Position numbers and translations under genes: made by a program
From: Bradyrhizobium amphicarpaeae
GTDB taxonomy: Bacteria > Pseudomonadota > Alphaproteobacteria > Rhizobiales > Xanthobacteraceae
Length of the DNA stretch: 64,000 nt
Reading direction: 5' to 3'
Assembly (NCBI RefSeq): GCF_002266435.3
Contig: NZ_CP029426.2
Span: forward strand, 5,424,001 to 5,488,000
Notes under the pieces: model-generated
The model's input: the letters and a program-made list of their open reading frames with translations, nothing else
What the model was told of the DNA's origin: nothing
The model's database searches: none
Shown: piece after piece, positions 50,897-60,391 of the stretch
How positions within the stretch are numbered: the stretch's first letter is position 1
Layout: every line of letters begins with the position of its first letter

Positions 50897-52316
50897 CTTC
50901 GGCCTCACCTTCACCCGTGTGCTCGGCAAGCCCAAAGCGCCGGAGCTTGACATAGAGGCTCTGACGGCTGAGGCCGAGCATTTCCGCAGCCGACGCACGA
51001 TTGTCGCCGGTCAATTCGAGAGCAGCCTCGATCGAGAGCTTTTCAATGACGTCGGTCGCCTCGCGTACGAGATCGCGCAGCGGAACACGGCCGATCCGCT
51101 CGGTCAGTTGTGCCACAGAGCGCGGGAGCTCGCGGGCCGAGGACGGCGATGCCGAAAGACGCTTCTCGACATTGCGGATTGCGAAGCCGAAACCCTGCTT
51201 GCGGTCGTCGTGGGTCAGAGATGCCGCTGAAACCTCGACATCCGTCGTCGCGCCACGTTCGCCGCGCAGCGAAGTCGAGAACAGCTTGATCGAACCGGTT
51301 TGGCGAAGATTGGCGAATGCCACTCCAAAGTCGACACCGGCCCGACCGAGCCAGCGGTCCAGCAATTCGCCGCGCGCCTGCTCCGCACTGCCGAGCTGCG
51401 CCATCTCTGTGAAGGCCGGGTTCGCCTTGACGATGCGGCCGTCATGCCCGGTGATGACCAACGCGTCGGGCGCGGCGTCGAAATACTCCAGCAAGCTCGA
51501 TGTTGCCTTCAGCGCGCCGGCTTGCGCCGGCGTCTGCTGCGACGACAGGCGGACCAGAAACAAGGTCGCGTTCTCCTGCCGGAACTGAGACACGGCGACA
51601 AAGCACTCCCGGTCTCCCTTCGTAAGCCGGGCACGGACGTCGCCGTCACGCCCGGTGGCGCGAACATTGGACAGCAGGGTTTGAACCGGCTCGGCATCCG
51701 CCGAAACGAAATGTGAGGCGAGATTCGATTTCAGAACCTGCGGCGCGCTCGCGTCGAGCAGCGCCAGCGCGGTCGGGTTGATCTCAAGAATGGCATTGTT
51801 GGAGGCATCAACGATCATGACCGCTTCCGACGAGACCTGGAACAGCAGGCGATATCGCGTTTCGGCTTGGCGCAGCCGGACGTAGTCGCGTTCCATCGAT
51901 TGTTGGGCGTTGACGAGCCGCTGCTGCATCGCTGCCAGCTGACGTAGATCGCGACCGACCACGACAAATCGATCGCTGCGTCCGATGTTGACAGCCGAAT
52001 ACAGCACCGGAATATCCGCGCCGCCGGGCGACGGATGGTTCACCTGGCGCCAGATCGAGGATTTTCGGTTCACCGCGTCCTGGAGCAACTCTCTGGTTTT
52101 GGGAGTGGTTTCGGAGGTCACGATGTCGGCCAGCTTCGAGCCCAGCCAGCGGCCGTGGGCATCGAGCTCCAGCGAAAGGTCTTCCTTGTTGAAGGCGACG
52201 TCCCGAATCACCCCCTCGCCGTCGATGATCACAGCGACGTCGCTTGCTGCCGCGATCAGGTTCGCGACTGGCAATGCGCCGAGATTCCCCAGCGACTCCT
52301 TCGGAGATTTGAACAC
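50889..52316 (-). CDS. ppsR: Photosynthesis regulator PpsR, copy between bchG and puf
   Basis: The 475-residue protein has the same PAS-linker-PAS-PAS-HTH plan as the copy next to bphP and an almost identical recognition helix (EMLGLSRQSLYVKLRRFGL). It has one cysteine, C238 (GDRECFVAV), at about the place of the first redox cysteine of Rhodobacter PpsR, but none in the helix-turn-helix domain. It heads the bchG-orf428-bchP-tspO run and ends overlapping bchG. It lies 212 nt downstream of pufM on the same strand, so limited read-through from puf is possible. Confidence 0.94.
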   Translation of the reverse strand: MFKSPKESLGNLGALPVANLIAAASDVAVIIDGEGVIRDVAFNKEDLSLELDAHGRWLGSKLADIVTSETTPKTRELLQDAVNRKSSIWRQVNHPSPGGADIPVLYSAVNIGRSDRFVVVGRDLRQLAAMQQRLVNAQQSMERDYVRLRQAETRYRLLFQVSSEAVMIVDASNNAILEINPTALALLDASAPQVLKSNLASHFVSADAEPVQTLLSNVRATGRDGDVRARLTKGDRECFVAVSQFRQENATLFLVRLSSQQTPAQAGALKATSSLLEYFDAAPDALVITGHDGRIVKANPAFTEMAQLGSAEQARGELLDRWLGRAGVDFGVAFANLRQTGSIKLFSTSLRGERGATTDVEVSAASLTHDDRKQGFGFAIRNVEKRLSASPSSARELPRSVAQLTERIGRVPLRDLVREATDVIEKLSIEAALELTGDNRASAAEMLGLSRQSLYVKLRRFGLAEHTGEGEAEDD

Positions 52317-52528
52317 CTGAACCAGGGCAAATATCCTCCAACAAACCGTGATCTCTCACCTAGCGTTCCTCGAGCCCGTTTTTTGTTGGCGGACGAATGA
52401 CGCACGAAGCCCGGATCAGGCCGTACGCCGCCGCGTCGTCTCGGACAGCCGAGCCGGGAAGACGATGAAAGCGTGCGCGCGCCGCAGCGGCATGTTGCAA
52501 TCCGGCGCGCGCCAGATCTTCAAATGAA

Positions 52529-53452
52529 TTATCGCGGCAGTGCCAAGCCGTGCTTGACGCCCCAGTCGAACCAGTTGTCCACGACGGTACCGGAGAGCAG
52601 GATCCCGATGCCGCCCGTGAGGGGGCAGAGCACAGCAAACCACCAGGCCCAGCGGTGGATAGATTCCGCCGTCGCGTTGAAGCCCATGGTCCAGCGCCAG
52701 AACAAGGCCGCTCGCTCGAGCGCCGTACCGCGGTCGACGATCTGCTCGATCTCGCGCTCGCCGCCATAGCGGCTGACTGCCAGGATCGTCGCGCCATGCA
52801 TGGCGAACAGCAGGGCGGAGCCGTACAGGAACGCGATCGAGAGCATGTGGAACGGATTGTAGAAGAGGTTGCCGTGGGTGATCGAGAAGTTGTTGGTCCA
52901 GTCGAGATGCGGGAAGATCCCGAACGGAACGGCCTCGCTGAAGTGCCCCATCAGCAGCGGCCGGATGAAGCCGAGCACCAGATAGAGCCAGATCGCGGAC
53001 GCGAAGGCCCATGACACGTGCGTGCCCATGCCGAGTGCACGGGCCCGACGGTACGTGCGACCCCACCACAACAGGATCGAGGTCGTGAGGAAGAAGCCGG
53101 CCATCAGCCACCACCCTCCCTCCTGCAATGGCGGAAAACTGATGCCGTATTCAGGCTTCGGCGGCTCCAGCGACAGCCAGGGCAGTTGTCTAACGAATTC
53201 GATCGGGCTCCAGTTCACCGATGCGAGCATATTGAGACCGATGATCTCGATCGCGACGATGCCGCAGGCGATCGACGCAAGCCCGAGAAATCCGAGATAA
53301 AACGGTCCGACCTGGGCGTCACCGATCTTTCCGAGCCAGTAATTGAACCGGCCTTCACTGGTACGAACCCATATTCCGGGCTGGATCGGAATCCCGGGGT
53401 AGATGGTGCTACGCACCTGCACCTGTGTGAAGAAGTTTTGATATTGGGCCAT
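52529..53452 (-). CDS. pufM: Photosynthetic reaction centre M subunit
   Basis: The 307-residue five-helix protein binds the special pair and non-heme iron with PufL. N-terminal [17 protein letters not shown] is typical. The His-bearing helices [31 protein letters not shown] and FAMHGATIL, and the iron ligands [19 protein letters not shown], are all present. No pufC follows; the next gene on this strand is ppsR. It begins 28 nt after pufL. Confidence 0.97.
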   Translation of the reverse strand: MAQYQNFFTQVQVRSTIYPGIPIQPGIWVRTSEGRFNYWLGKIGDAQVGPFYLGFLGLASIACGIVAIEIIGLNMLASVNWSPIEFVRQLPWLSLEPPKPEYGISFPPLQEGGWWLMAGFFLTTSILLWWGRTYRRARALGMGTHVSWAFASAIWLYLVLGFIRPLLMGHFSEAVPFGIFPHLDWTNNFSITHGNLFYNPFHMLSIAFLYGSALLFAMHGATILAVSRYGGEREIEQIVDRGTALERAALFWRWTMGFNATAESIHRWAWWFAVLCPLTGGIGILLSGTVVDNWFDWGVKHGLALPR

Positions 53453-53480
53453 GGCTCAGGACTCTCTCTGATGACCGGAA

Positions 53481-54317
53481 TTAGTTTGAGGACCAGATCG
53501 GAAGGTTGCGCCACCAGTTCCACCACTCCGACCAGGCATTGCCCTCCGACCATAGCGGCCCGCTGATCACGATGCAGACCGCGCTGAAGAACACTGCCGA
53601 TAGGGCGATAAACAACCCGAGGCGATGGATGCCGATCGTGCCGACTGAATAGCCGATCAGGTCCCGGAACATCGTGTTCTCGTGCTCCGGCGTTTTCACC
53701 GGTTCACCCTTGTCAGGATTGGTCGACGACAGAATGAGGCCGCCATGCAGAGCCAGCGCCAGGCACGTCGTGAAGAAGAACGTGATGGCGATCATGTGCG
53801 CTGGGTTGTAATGGAAGTTGCCGTATTGGTAGCCGGTGTTCGACACCCAATCGAGATGGGTGATGATGCCGTAGGGAAAACCGTAGCTCCACGATCCCAT
53901 CAAGACCGGCCGGATCACCACCAGGGTAAAATAGGCGAAGATGGCGAAGCCGAAGGCGAAGGGCACGTGATAGCCGATCCCGAGCTTGCGGCAGATCTCG
54001 ACCTCGCGAAGCGCCCATGACACGAAGGCTCCGAGCGCGCAAATCGTGACGATCTGCCAGATCCCGCCTTCCTGCAGCGGCGCGAAGGACAAGCCGTATT
54101 TGACATCAGGCGGATTGACGCTGATCTGCCAGAGATTCCAGGTCGGTCCGAGCGCAGTATTCCAGAGGATCATCGCGATGCCGACGAATGAGAAGAACAC
54201 CGTCGTCACCCCGAAGAACCCGACGTAAAACGGGCCGACCCAGAAATCGAACAGATCGCCGCCGATGAGCGTCCCACCACGAACGCGATATTTTCTTTCA
54301 AAGCTGAGCATTGCCAT
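53481..54317 (-). CDS. pufL: Photosynthetic reaction centre L subunit
   Basis: The 278-residue protein starts [20 protein letters not shown], with CGGAGG upstream. Membrane helices contain the chromophore ligands in [25 protein letters not shown] and [12 protein letters not shown], and the iron ligand region [18 protein letters not shown]. With PufM it forms the reaction-centre core. A 125-nt intercistronic gap containing a strong hairpin separates it from pufA. Confidence 0.97.
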   Translation of the reverse strand: MAMLSFERKYRVRGGTLIGGDLFDFWVGPFYVGFFGVTTVFFSFVGIAMILWNTALGPTWNLWQISVNPPDVKYGLSFAPLQEGGIWQIVTICALGAFVSWALREVEICRKLGIGYHVPFAFGFAIFAYFTLVVIRPVLMGSWSYGFPYGIITHLDWVSNTGYQYGNFHYNPAHMIAITFFFTTCLALALHGGLILSSTNPDKGEPVKTPEHENTMFRDLIGYSVGTIGIHRLGLFIALSAVFFSAVCIVISGPLWSEGNAWSEWWNWWRNLPIWSSN

Positions 54318-54372
54318 CGTCCGTTCCTCCGCGTGCGAAATCCATCGTCTTTGTCGTTTTTCGCCTGGCAGT

Positions 54373-54425
54373 TACCGGAAGCGGACGAGACCGGCCGCTC
54401 GATCCTGCCTCGCCCGATTCCGGTA
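54373..54425 (-). other. Intercistronic mRNA hairpin between pufA and pufL
   Basis: A perfect 8-bp outer stem TACCGGAA/TTCCGGTA (54373-54380 with 54418-54425) encloses a GC-rich interior with further GCGG/CCGC pairing. In Rhodobacter a hairpin at this place protects pufBA mRNA from 3' decay, which gives more LH1 than reaction centre. The same role is likely here (inference). Confidence 0.65.
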
Positions 54426-54442
54426 CGCAGTTCGTCATGCCA

Positions 54443-54634
54443 TCAGGACGGCATGCTTGGTGGTGTGTACGGCAGAGTGATCTCCGACGTTTTCGCCTTG
54501 CGGGGCCCGTCCAGCCAGTTGAACCGGTCTGTCGAGAGCAGGATGAAGTGGATCACGATCGCCAGTCCGAACAGGAACGTGAAGAGCGCGACCAAGGCAC
54601 GGCGCGGATCGAACAGAAGCCAAATTCGCCACAT
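54443..54634 (-). CDS. pufA: LH1 antenna alpha subunit
   Basis: The 63-residue one-helix protein starts [20 protein letters not shown], typical of LH1 alpha chains. The bacteriochlorophyll-ligating His lies in [23 protein letters not shown] precedes the ATG. It follows pufB by 12 nt. Confidence 0.97.
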   Translation of the reverse strand: MWRIWLLFDPRRALVALFTFLFGLAIVIHFILLSTDRFNWLDGPRKAKTSEITLPYTPPSMPS

Positions 54635-54646
54635 GATTGCCTCCGT

Positions 54647-54865
54647 CTATGTCAGGTACGAAAGGGTGACGCTGGCGACGTGCTGGAGGCTATCCAGCGC
54701 CGTCGTCTTGTAGCCGCCCGGTCCGGGCAACCAGGGACGCCACATCCAGGCGAGGATATGGGCAACCACCGCGACAGCCGTGAAGAGCAGGAAGCTCGTC
54801 ATGAATATCGAATGGAATTCCTTGGCTTCGGCTTCGGATAGCCCCGATAAGGAACCGTCCTTCAT
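54647..54865 (-). CDS. pufB: LH1 antenna beta subunit
   Basis: The 72-residue protein has the beta-chain layout: hydrophilic [15 protein letters not shown], one helix, and the pigment-binding segment [22 protein letters not shown] lies before the ATG. The tail after the helix ([23 protein letters not shown]) is longer than in many LH1 beta proteins. Confidence 0.96.
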   Translation of the reverse strand: MKDGSLSGLSEAEAKEFHSIFMTSFLLFTAVAVVAHILAWMWRPWLPGPGGYKTTALDSLQHVASVTLSYLT

Positions 54866-54984
54866 TTGGTATCCTCCTAGTGATGGCCTTGCGGCCGTTC
54901 GTCGCCCGAGCGTGGGCGACAGCGATTGCCGGATCCATCGATACGGCAGTTATCCGCCCGGCAATGCGCCGGACGGAATCCCGA

Positions 54985-55221
54985 TCACAGCCCCATGAAC
55001 GACGACGTCACGATCGTGCCGGCGGCACTGCGGGCCTCAGCGAAGATCGACTCGTGATTCCTGTAATGGTCGAAGGCCGCTCGTTTGCGCCAGGGTGTCA
55101 ATCGCGAGAGCACAGCTCGCACCAGAAAGGCCACGTAGCAGGCGCCAAACACCACTTGGGATTCGACGGTTTTGTTCTCGCCGTGCGCTTTCGTTCGATC
55201 GCCATAAGCATAATCGGACAT
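54985..55221 (-). CDS. pufQ: PufQ, bacteriochlorophyll-related regulator of the puf operon
   Basis: The 78-residue protein has one membrane helix (VFGACYVAFLVRAVLSRL) and the flanking charged arrangement of PufQ (TVESQ before it, TPWRKRAAFDHYRNHESIFAEAR after it). PufQ is needed for normal bacteriochlorophyll and complex formation in Rhodobacter. I use ATG 55221 because GGGAGG sits 8 nt upstream; ATG 55227 is too close to it. It begins 75 nt after bchZ ends, as in the bchCXYZ-puf superoperons. Confidence 0.9.
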   Translation of the reverse strand: MSDYAYGDRTKAHGENKTVESQVVFGACYVAFLVRAVLSRLTPWRKRAAFDHYRNHESIFAEARSAAGTIVTSSFMGL

Positions 55222-55295
55222 CGACATCACCTCCCGCATATCGTCCTTCAGGTGCAGATACGGAATTGCCGGAAACAAGCCGGCTTCAACCATTC

Positions 55296-56747
55296 TCATG
55301 CTGGCGCTCCACTCATCAGCGCCGCGCGGGCCCTAGTCACGAAATCCGTGGTGACGCGCGCCTCGCCGGCCTGGCGCGCGCCGCTCTCCGCGGCGTCGCG
55401 CAGGCGCTTTGCGGCCGAGATGCGCACCAGCACCGGATGGGCCTCCAACACCTCGTCGAGCAGCGCCTTGGCTTCGTCGCTCCAGACGATTTCCTCGTGC
55501 AGCCGGGCCGGCGTCGGATCGACGCGATCCAGATCGGCTGCGAGCGGCAGGATATTGAACAACGCGTCGAACAGCGCGTTGCAGACTTCCTGAACGAGAT
55601 AGGTCGCGCCCGAATAGCCCATGAACGGCGTGCCGGTGTGCCGGCGGATCACCGCGCCTGGGAAAGACGCCGGCACATAGATCGCGCGGCCACCGGCCTC
55701 TGCCAGGTACATGCGTTCGTTGTAGCTGCCGAACAGGATCAGCGGCGGCTTCTCACGCACCGCAGATCGTACGGCATCGTTGTCCGGCTTGACGCCCGCC
55801 TTGCGTGGGAAGGAGAAGGTGCACAGCAGACCCATTTCCTTTTCCAGGAAGTTTCTGACGCCGCGCGCATACGTCTCGTTGGCGACGATGGCGAAGCTGG
55901 CCGTGCCGAAGAAATCCTGGGTGACCGATCGCCACAAATCCCACAGCGGCTTGATGGTCGTGTGTTTCTCGCGTTCGATGAATGGCTCGGGATCGAGACC
56001 CAGAAGTTCGCCGAGCTTGCGCAGGAACCTGGTGGTGGAGTGCAGGCCGATCGGCGCCTGCAGATACGGCCGCTCCAGCGCCTCGCACAGCATCCGGCCG
56101 AACTCGCGGTACATGCAGACGTTGACGTCGGCGTTCACCAGCTTCGGAATGTCTGCGAGGTGACTACCAAGCGGAAATACCATGTTGATTTCGGCGCCGA
56201 TGCCCTCGATCAGCCGGCGGATTTCGGCGAGGTCGGACGGCATGTTGAAGGTGCCGTAGATCGGCCCGATGATGTTGACGCGGGGTTTGACGCCTTCGGC
56301 GCGGGGCTTGAGCTCCGGAATCTTCTTGACGCCGTACTCCTTCCAGAGCCAGACGATGGCACGGTCTGCGCTTTGCCATTGATCCTCGTCGATGGTGCGC
56401 GGCAGGAAACGCTTGATGTTGGTTCCCTCCGGCGTCACGCCACCGCCGATCATTTCGGCGATCGAACCGGTGACCACGACGGCCGGCAGATAGGGATCGA
56501 GCACGCGGTGGGCGCGCTTCATCGCGCCTTCGGTGCCGGTCTGGCCCAGCTCTTCCTCGCCGAGTCCCGTCACTACGATGGGCAGTTCATGCGGCGGTAG
56601 CGCGTCGGTATAATGCAGCACCGATGTAACCGGCAGATTCTCGCAGCCGACCGGACCATCGATGATGACCTGCATGCCCTTCACCGCAGTGAAGGCGTAG
56701 ACCGCGCCCCAATAGCCGCCCGCGCGATCGTGATCGAGGACCAGCAT
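55296..56747 (-). CDS. bchZ: Chlorophyllide a reductase subunit Z
   Basis: The 483-residue NifK-like subunit starts [20 protein letters not shown]. It continues with the Cys ligand region [15 protein letters not shown] and later AFRP-type segments such as [16 protein letters not shown] and [14 protein letters not shown]. With BchX and BchY it reduces the B ring of chlorophyllide. The ATG at 56747 overlaps the bchY stop (TGATG), which overrules the longer open frame. Confidence 0.96.
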   Translation of the reverse strand: MLVLDHDRAGGYWGAVYAFTAVKGMQVIIDGPVGCENLPVTSVLHYTDALPPHELPIVVTGLGEEELGQTGTEGAMKRAHRVLDPYLPAVVVTGSIAEMIGGGVTPEGTNIKRFLPRTIDEDQWQSADRAIVWLWKEYGVKKIPELKPRAEGVKPRVNIIGPIYGTFNMPSDLAEIRRLIEGIGAEINMVFPLGSHLADIPKLVNADVNVCMYREFGRMLCEALERPYLQAPIGLHSTTRFLRKLGELLGLDPEPFIEREKHTTIKPLWDLWRSVTQDFFGTASFAIVANETYARGVRNFLEKEMGLLCTFSFPRKAGVKPDNDAVRSAVREKPPLILFGSYNERMYLAEAGGRAIYVPASFPGAVIRRHTGTPFMGYSGATYLVQEVCNALFDALFNILPLAADLDRVDPTPARLHEEIVWSDEAKALLDEVLEAHPVLVRISAAKRLRDAAESGARQAGEARVTTDFVTRARAALMSGAPA

Positions 56748-58354
56748 CAGATCATCTCCTCGGCTTTGCGCTTCTTGGCCTGGGCTTCGATCTGTTTCCT
56801 GTATTTCTCCCGGAAGGCCACGTTTTCGTTCGGCGTATCTTCCCAGATGCCGGCCGCGTGGCCCTCGCCGACATTGCCGAAGAACTCCTTCATCTCGTCG
56901 AAGCGGCTCTGATTGGCGAGCGCAGCGTTGACAACCTGCGCCAGCGAGCCGGCGCCGGCGACGCCAAACAACGGCCGCGCCGAGATCAGATTGGTGAAAT
57001 ACAGCGCCGGGATCGCAAGCTGTTTTGCCTTCTGGACGATGGGCGTGGTGCCGATGGCCAGATCGGGCTTGAACTCGCCGACGGCGGCCAGATCCATTTC
57101 CAGCGACGCGCGATACTGAACGCGTGTGCCTCTGGCTTCCAGCCATCCGCGGTCGACATCGGACCATTGCGTCCTCGGGCAGGCCGTACCGACATAGGGT
57201 ACGCGCGCGCCGCTCTCGATGAGGAGCCGCGCGACGAGAAGTTCGGAACCTTCGTAGCCGGAGATCGTGATGCGCGCGTCGATCGGCTTCGCCGCCAGCG
57301 CGGCCTTGATCATCGGCAGGAAGCGGTTCTTGGCGGCGTCGATCTTGTCCCGCGCGACGTTGCAGACCGTACCGATGGATTCAAGCCAGGCTTCGGTGCC
57401 ATCGTGGCCGACCGGCGCGGACCCCACGATATTACGCCCGGCCAACTCGAACTGGCGAAAGCTCGCCGTGTAGAACGGATGGATCGCAGCAATGACGGAG
57501 CCGTCGAGTGCGGCATAGAGCTCCCGCCACTCGCGCGTCGGCACCACCGGACCAGCCGCCAGACCGAGCGGCTCCAGCATCATACCGATGCCGACGGGAT
57601 CCGCCGGAAACATCTCTCCGACCAGCGTGACCGTCGGCCGGTCGCTCTTGCCGCCGCGCGGCGCCTGAACCGGCCCCTGCTCCACTTCCTTGCGGGCATA
57701 TTCGAGCATCGCCGCCGCCAGCACGTCCTTGGCCTCGGCATGGGTCGGCACACCGAAGCCAGGCACGTCGATACCAATGATTCGGACGCCGTTGACTTCA
57801 TCCGGCAACAGATCAAGGGGAACGCCGGACGCCGTCGGCACACAAAGATTGGTGATGATGATAGTGTCGTATAGCGTGGGGTCGGCGAGCTTGAAGACAG
57901 CTTCGCGAATGTCCTCGAACAGCTTGCCGGTGACCAGAGTCTCGGAGTTGAAGGGAACGTAGCCGACCGTCCGTCGCGCACCGTAGAAATGCGAAGTGAA
58001 GGTCAGCCCGTAGACGCAACAGGCCGAGCCCGACAGAACCGTCGCAGTGCGCCGCATCCGCAGGCCGACCCGCAGCGAACCGAATGCCGGGCACATGCTT
58101 TGCGGCTGGTCATGCGGACCCTTGGGATAGTCGGTGGCATAGCGATCGAGGATATCGCTCTTTCCCGCAGCGCTGGCGGCTGCCTTGAGTTCGGCAGCAC
58201 CGGCATGGCAACCCAGGCCGTCGCTCTTCGTCGCTGCCGCGTTGATGGCGGGCGGTGCAACGACATCGTCCGTCGCAGCCACCTCGACTTCGACGGGCTC
58301 GTTCACGACGGACTCGGCTATCGCGCCTGCGTATCGTGGCAGAATGACGTTCAT
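56747..58354 (-). CDS. bchY: Chlorophyllide a reductase subunit Y
   Basis: The 535-residue NifD-like subunit starts at ATG 58354 ([15 protein letters not shown]), 25 nt after bchX. The cluster-binding cysteines appear in [27 protein letters not shown] and [13 protein letters not shown]. The remaining fold ends with the typical [16 protein letters not shown] tail. It pairs with BchZ. Confidence 0.95.
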   Translation of the reverse strand: MNVILPRYAGAIAESVVNEPVEVEVAATDDVVAPPAINAAATKSDGLGCHAGAAELKAAASAAGKSDILDRYATDYPKGPHDQPQSMCPAFGSLRVGLRMRRTATVLSGSACCVYGLTFTSHFYGARRTVGYVPFNSETLVTGKLFEDIREAVFKLADPTLYDTIIITNLCVPTASGVPLDLLPDEVNGVRIIGIDVPGFGVPTHAEAKDVLAAAMLEYARKEVEQGPVQAPRGGKSDRPTVTLVGEMFPADPVGIGMMLEPLGLAAGPVVPTREWRELYAALDGSVIAAIHPFYTASFRQFELAGRNIVGSAPVGHDGTEAWLESIGTVCNVARDKIDAAKNRFLPMIKAALAAKPIDARITISGYEGSELLVARLLIESGARVPYVGTACPRTQWSDVDRGWLEARGTRVQYRASLEMDLAAVGEFKPDLAIGTTPIVQKAKQLAIPALYFTNLISARPLFGVAGAGSLAQVVNAALANQSRFDEMKEFFGNVGEGHAAGIWEDTPNENVAFREKYRKQIEAQAKKRKAEEMI

Positions 58355-58379
58355 GTTGCGCTCCGCATCATGCTGCCGC

Positions 58380-59375
58380 TCACGCCGCGTCGTAGACGAC
58401 TTCAAGGGACGGCTTGTCGACGACCGACTTGCCGCACATGTCTTCCATGGTCGCAGGCTCGAGCACGACGCCGCGGCCGACCACTTCGCCCTTGAACAGG
58501 CCGAGCAAGCCGTCCTGTGTCAGCGGCGTCGGGCGAACCGGCGGCGCCAGGCCGACATTGGTGGCGAGCTGTTCGAACAGCGAGCTCCACTGCCCGCCCG
58601 GCAGGCCGATGATCTCGTAATTCGCGCTCTTCTTGCGGATGTCGTCGTCGGCCGGGATTGCCGCAAGCACTGGAATTCCGACCGTCTGGGCAAAGGCTGC
58701 CGCCTCGCCGGTGCCGTCGTCCTTGTTGATGACCATGCCGGCGACGCCGACATTGCCGCCGAGCTTGCGGAAATACTCCACCGCGGAGCAGACATTGTTG
58801 GCGACGTAGAGCGATTGCAGATCGTTCGAGCCCACGACGATGACCTTCTGGCACATGTCGCGCGCGATCGGCAGGCCGAAGCCGCCGCAGACCACGTCGC
58901 CGAGGAAGTCGAGCAGCACATAGTCGAACCCCCACTCGTGGAAGCCAAGCTTCTCCAACAACTCGAAGCCGTGGATGATGCCCCGGCCACCACAGCCACG
59001 ACCGACCTCGGGGCCGCCGAGCTCCATCGCAAACACGCCGTCGCGCTTGAAGCAGACGTCACCGATCTTGACCTCCTCACCAGCGAGCTTCTTCTTTGAC
59101 GACGTCTCGATGATGGTCGGACAAGCGCGACCGCCGAACAGCAGCGACGTGGTGTCGCTCTTCGGGTCGCAGCCGATCAGCAGCACTTTCTTGCCTTGTT
59201 GCGCCATCATGTAAGACAGATTGGCCAGCGTGAAACTCTTGCCGATGCCGCCCTTGCCGTAGATGGCAATAATCTGCGTTTCCTTGGTCACCGGTGTCAC
59301 AAGAGGTGCATCCGGTTCGATCGACGCTTCCGCTCGCAGAGCGTCTTTCATGTTGATGTTTGGCACGACGTTCAT
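58380..59375 (-). CDS. bchX: Chlorophyllide a reductase iron protein BchX
   Basis: The 331-residue NifH-like protein has the P-loop [18 protein letters not shown]. The cluster-binding cysteines lie in EVGRGCGGRGIIHGFEL and [17 protein letters not shown]. It delivers electrons to BchYZ. The ATG at 59375 overlaps the bchC stop; the internal Met at residue 9 is a possible alternative start. The upstream frame extension lies inside bchC and is excluded. Confidence 0.96.
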   Translation of the reverse strand: MNVVPNINMKDALRAEASIEPDAPLVTPVTKETQIIAIYGKGGIGKSFTLANLSYMMAQQGKKVLLIGCDPKSDTTSLLFGGRACPTIIETSSKKKLAGEEVKIGDVCFKRDGVFAMELGGPEVGRGCGGRGIIHGFELLEKLGFHEWGFDYVLLDFLGDVVCGGFGLPIARDMCQKVIVVGSNDLQSLYVANNVCSAVEYFRKLGGNVGVAGMVINKDDGTGEAAAFAQTVGIPVLAAIPADDDIRKKSANYEIIGLPGGQWSSLFEQLATNVGLAPPVRPTPLTQDGLLGLFKGEVVGRGVVLEPATMEDMCGKSVVDKPSLEVVYDAA

Positions 59376-60313
59376 CAGAGCGAACTCCAGTTCAGGACCA
59401 TTTTCAGGCAGGCCCGATCCTCGAAGGCGACGCGATAGGCGTTCGAGGCATCGGCAGCAGCGTGGTGGTGGGTGATCAGGCCATCGAGCGAGAGCCGTCC
59501 GGATTCGATCAGGGCCTTGATCGCGACGAGATCGGAGGGCTGCCACTCCGCGGCAACGCGAAGTCGCGCCTCGCGCATGAACGCGGGCGGAAACGCGAAG
59601 GACAGCCGCTCGCTGTAGAAGCCGGCCAGCACGATCTCGCCGCCCGGGGCGATGCGACCGATCAGCGAATCGAGCAGGCCCGCATCGCCGCTGACGTCGT
59701 AGATGCTCTTGTAGTCGCGCCGCGTATCGTGCTCGGGATCGATCACGCCGTAATCGATGGCGCCTCCGACCCGCGCAGGATTCTTCTCCCACACGGTCGG
59801 CGGCTCGTTGCGAGCAGCGATGGAGATGCGGGCCAGCAGCCGCCCCAGCACGCCATGACCGACGATGCAGTCCGGGGCCGAGGCACCGCGGGCCGCAATG
59901 GCGTGATAGGCCGTTGCTGCCAGCGCCAGCAGGATTCCACGTTCACCGAGATTCTGATCGAGCGGCACCACGCGCTTCGCAGCCACCACCAGGCGCGAAG
60001 CGGAAGCACCGAACAGGCCGCGAACCTCGCCAAAACACTTCGCGCCGGGAACGAAGACCCGCTGGCCAGGATGCAGTGCCGTGGCAGATCCCGCTTCGAC
60101 GACACGCCCGACCGACTCGTAGCCGGGCACGAGCGGATATCCCATGCCCGGAAACGGAGGCATGCGTCCCGACCACAGCAAACGCTCGGTGCCGGTGCTG
60201 ACGCCACTCCAGTCGATATCGACGACGACGTCGTCAGCGGTCGGAGGCGTCAAAGCAAGCCGATTGAGCTCGATCTGCTCCGGCTGCTTGAGAACTACCG
60301 CGATGGTCTCCAT
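59375..60313 (-). CDS. bchC: Bacteriochlorophyllide a dehydrogenase BchC
   Basis: The 312-residue zinc-less MDR-type dehydrogenase oxidises the 3-hydroxyethyl group to acetyl. Family blocks are [38 protein letters not shown] and [21 protein letters not shown] [15 protein letters not shown]. It starts at ATG 60313. The promoter in front has a perfect PpsR site, a second near site and a perfect FixK/FNR box. It heads the bchCXYZ-pufQBALM run. Confidence 0.95.
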   Translation of the reverse strand: METIAVVLKQPEQIELNRLALTPPTADDVVVDIDWSGVSTGTERLLWSGRMPPFPGMGYPLVPGYESVGRVVEAGSATALHPGQRVFVPGAKCFGEVRGLFGASASRLVVAAKRVVPLDQNLGERGILLALAATAYHAIAARGASAPDCIVGHGVLGRLLARISIAARNEPPTVWEKNPARVGGAIDYGVIDPEHDTRRDYKSIYDVSGDAGLLDSLIGRIAPGGEIVLAGFYSERLSFAFPPAFMREARLRVAAEWQPSDLVAIKALIESGRLSLDGLITHHHAAADASNAYRVAFEDRACLKMVLNWSSL

Positions 60314-60347
60314 CGCACACTCCGATCTCCGGCGGATGGCCCGCAAG

Positions 60348-60365
60348 TGTCATGCTAGACTTACA
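60348..60365. promoter_or_regulatory. PpsR operator upstream of bchC
   Basis: TGTCATGCTAGACTTACA matches TGT-N12-ACA exactly, 34 nt before the bchC start. A second TGT-N12-ACG sequence follows at 60374-60391, eight nucleotides further upstream. Paired PpsR sites in front of bchC are known in Rhodobacter. Confidence 0.8.
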
Positions 60366-60373
60366 TTCTAGAC

Positions 60374-60391
60374 TGTCAAGTTTGATTAACG
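60374..60391. promoter_or_regulatory. Second, near-consensus PpsR site upstream of bchC
   Basis: TGTCAAGTTTGATTAACG has the right spacing but ends ACG. It overlaps both the crtF stop codon and the FixK/FNR box at 60382-60395. It is eight nucleotides from the perfect site, matching the tandem arrangement used for cooperative PpsR binding. Confidence 0.6.
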
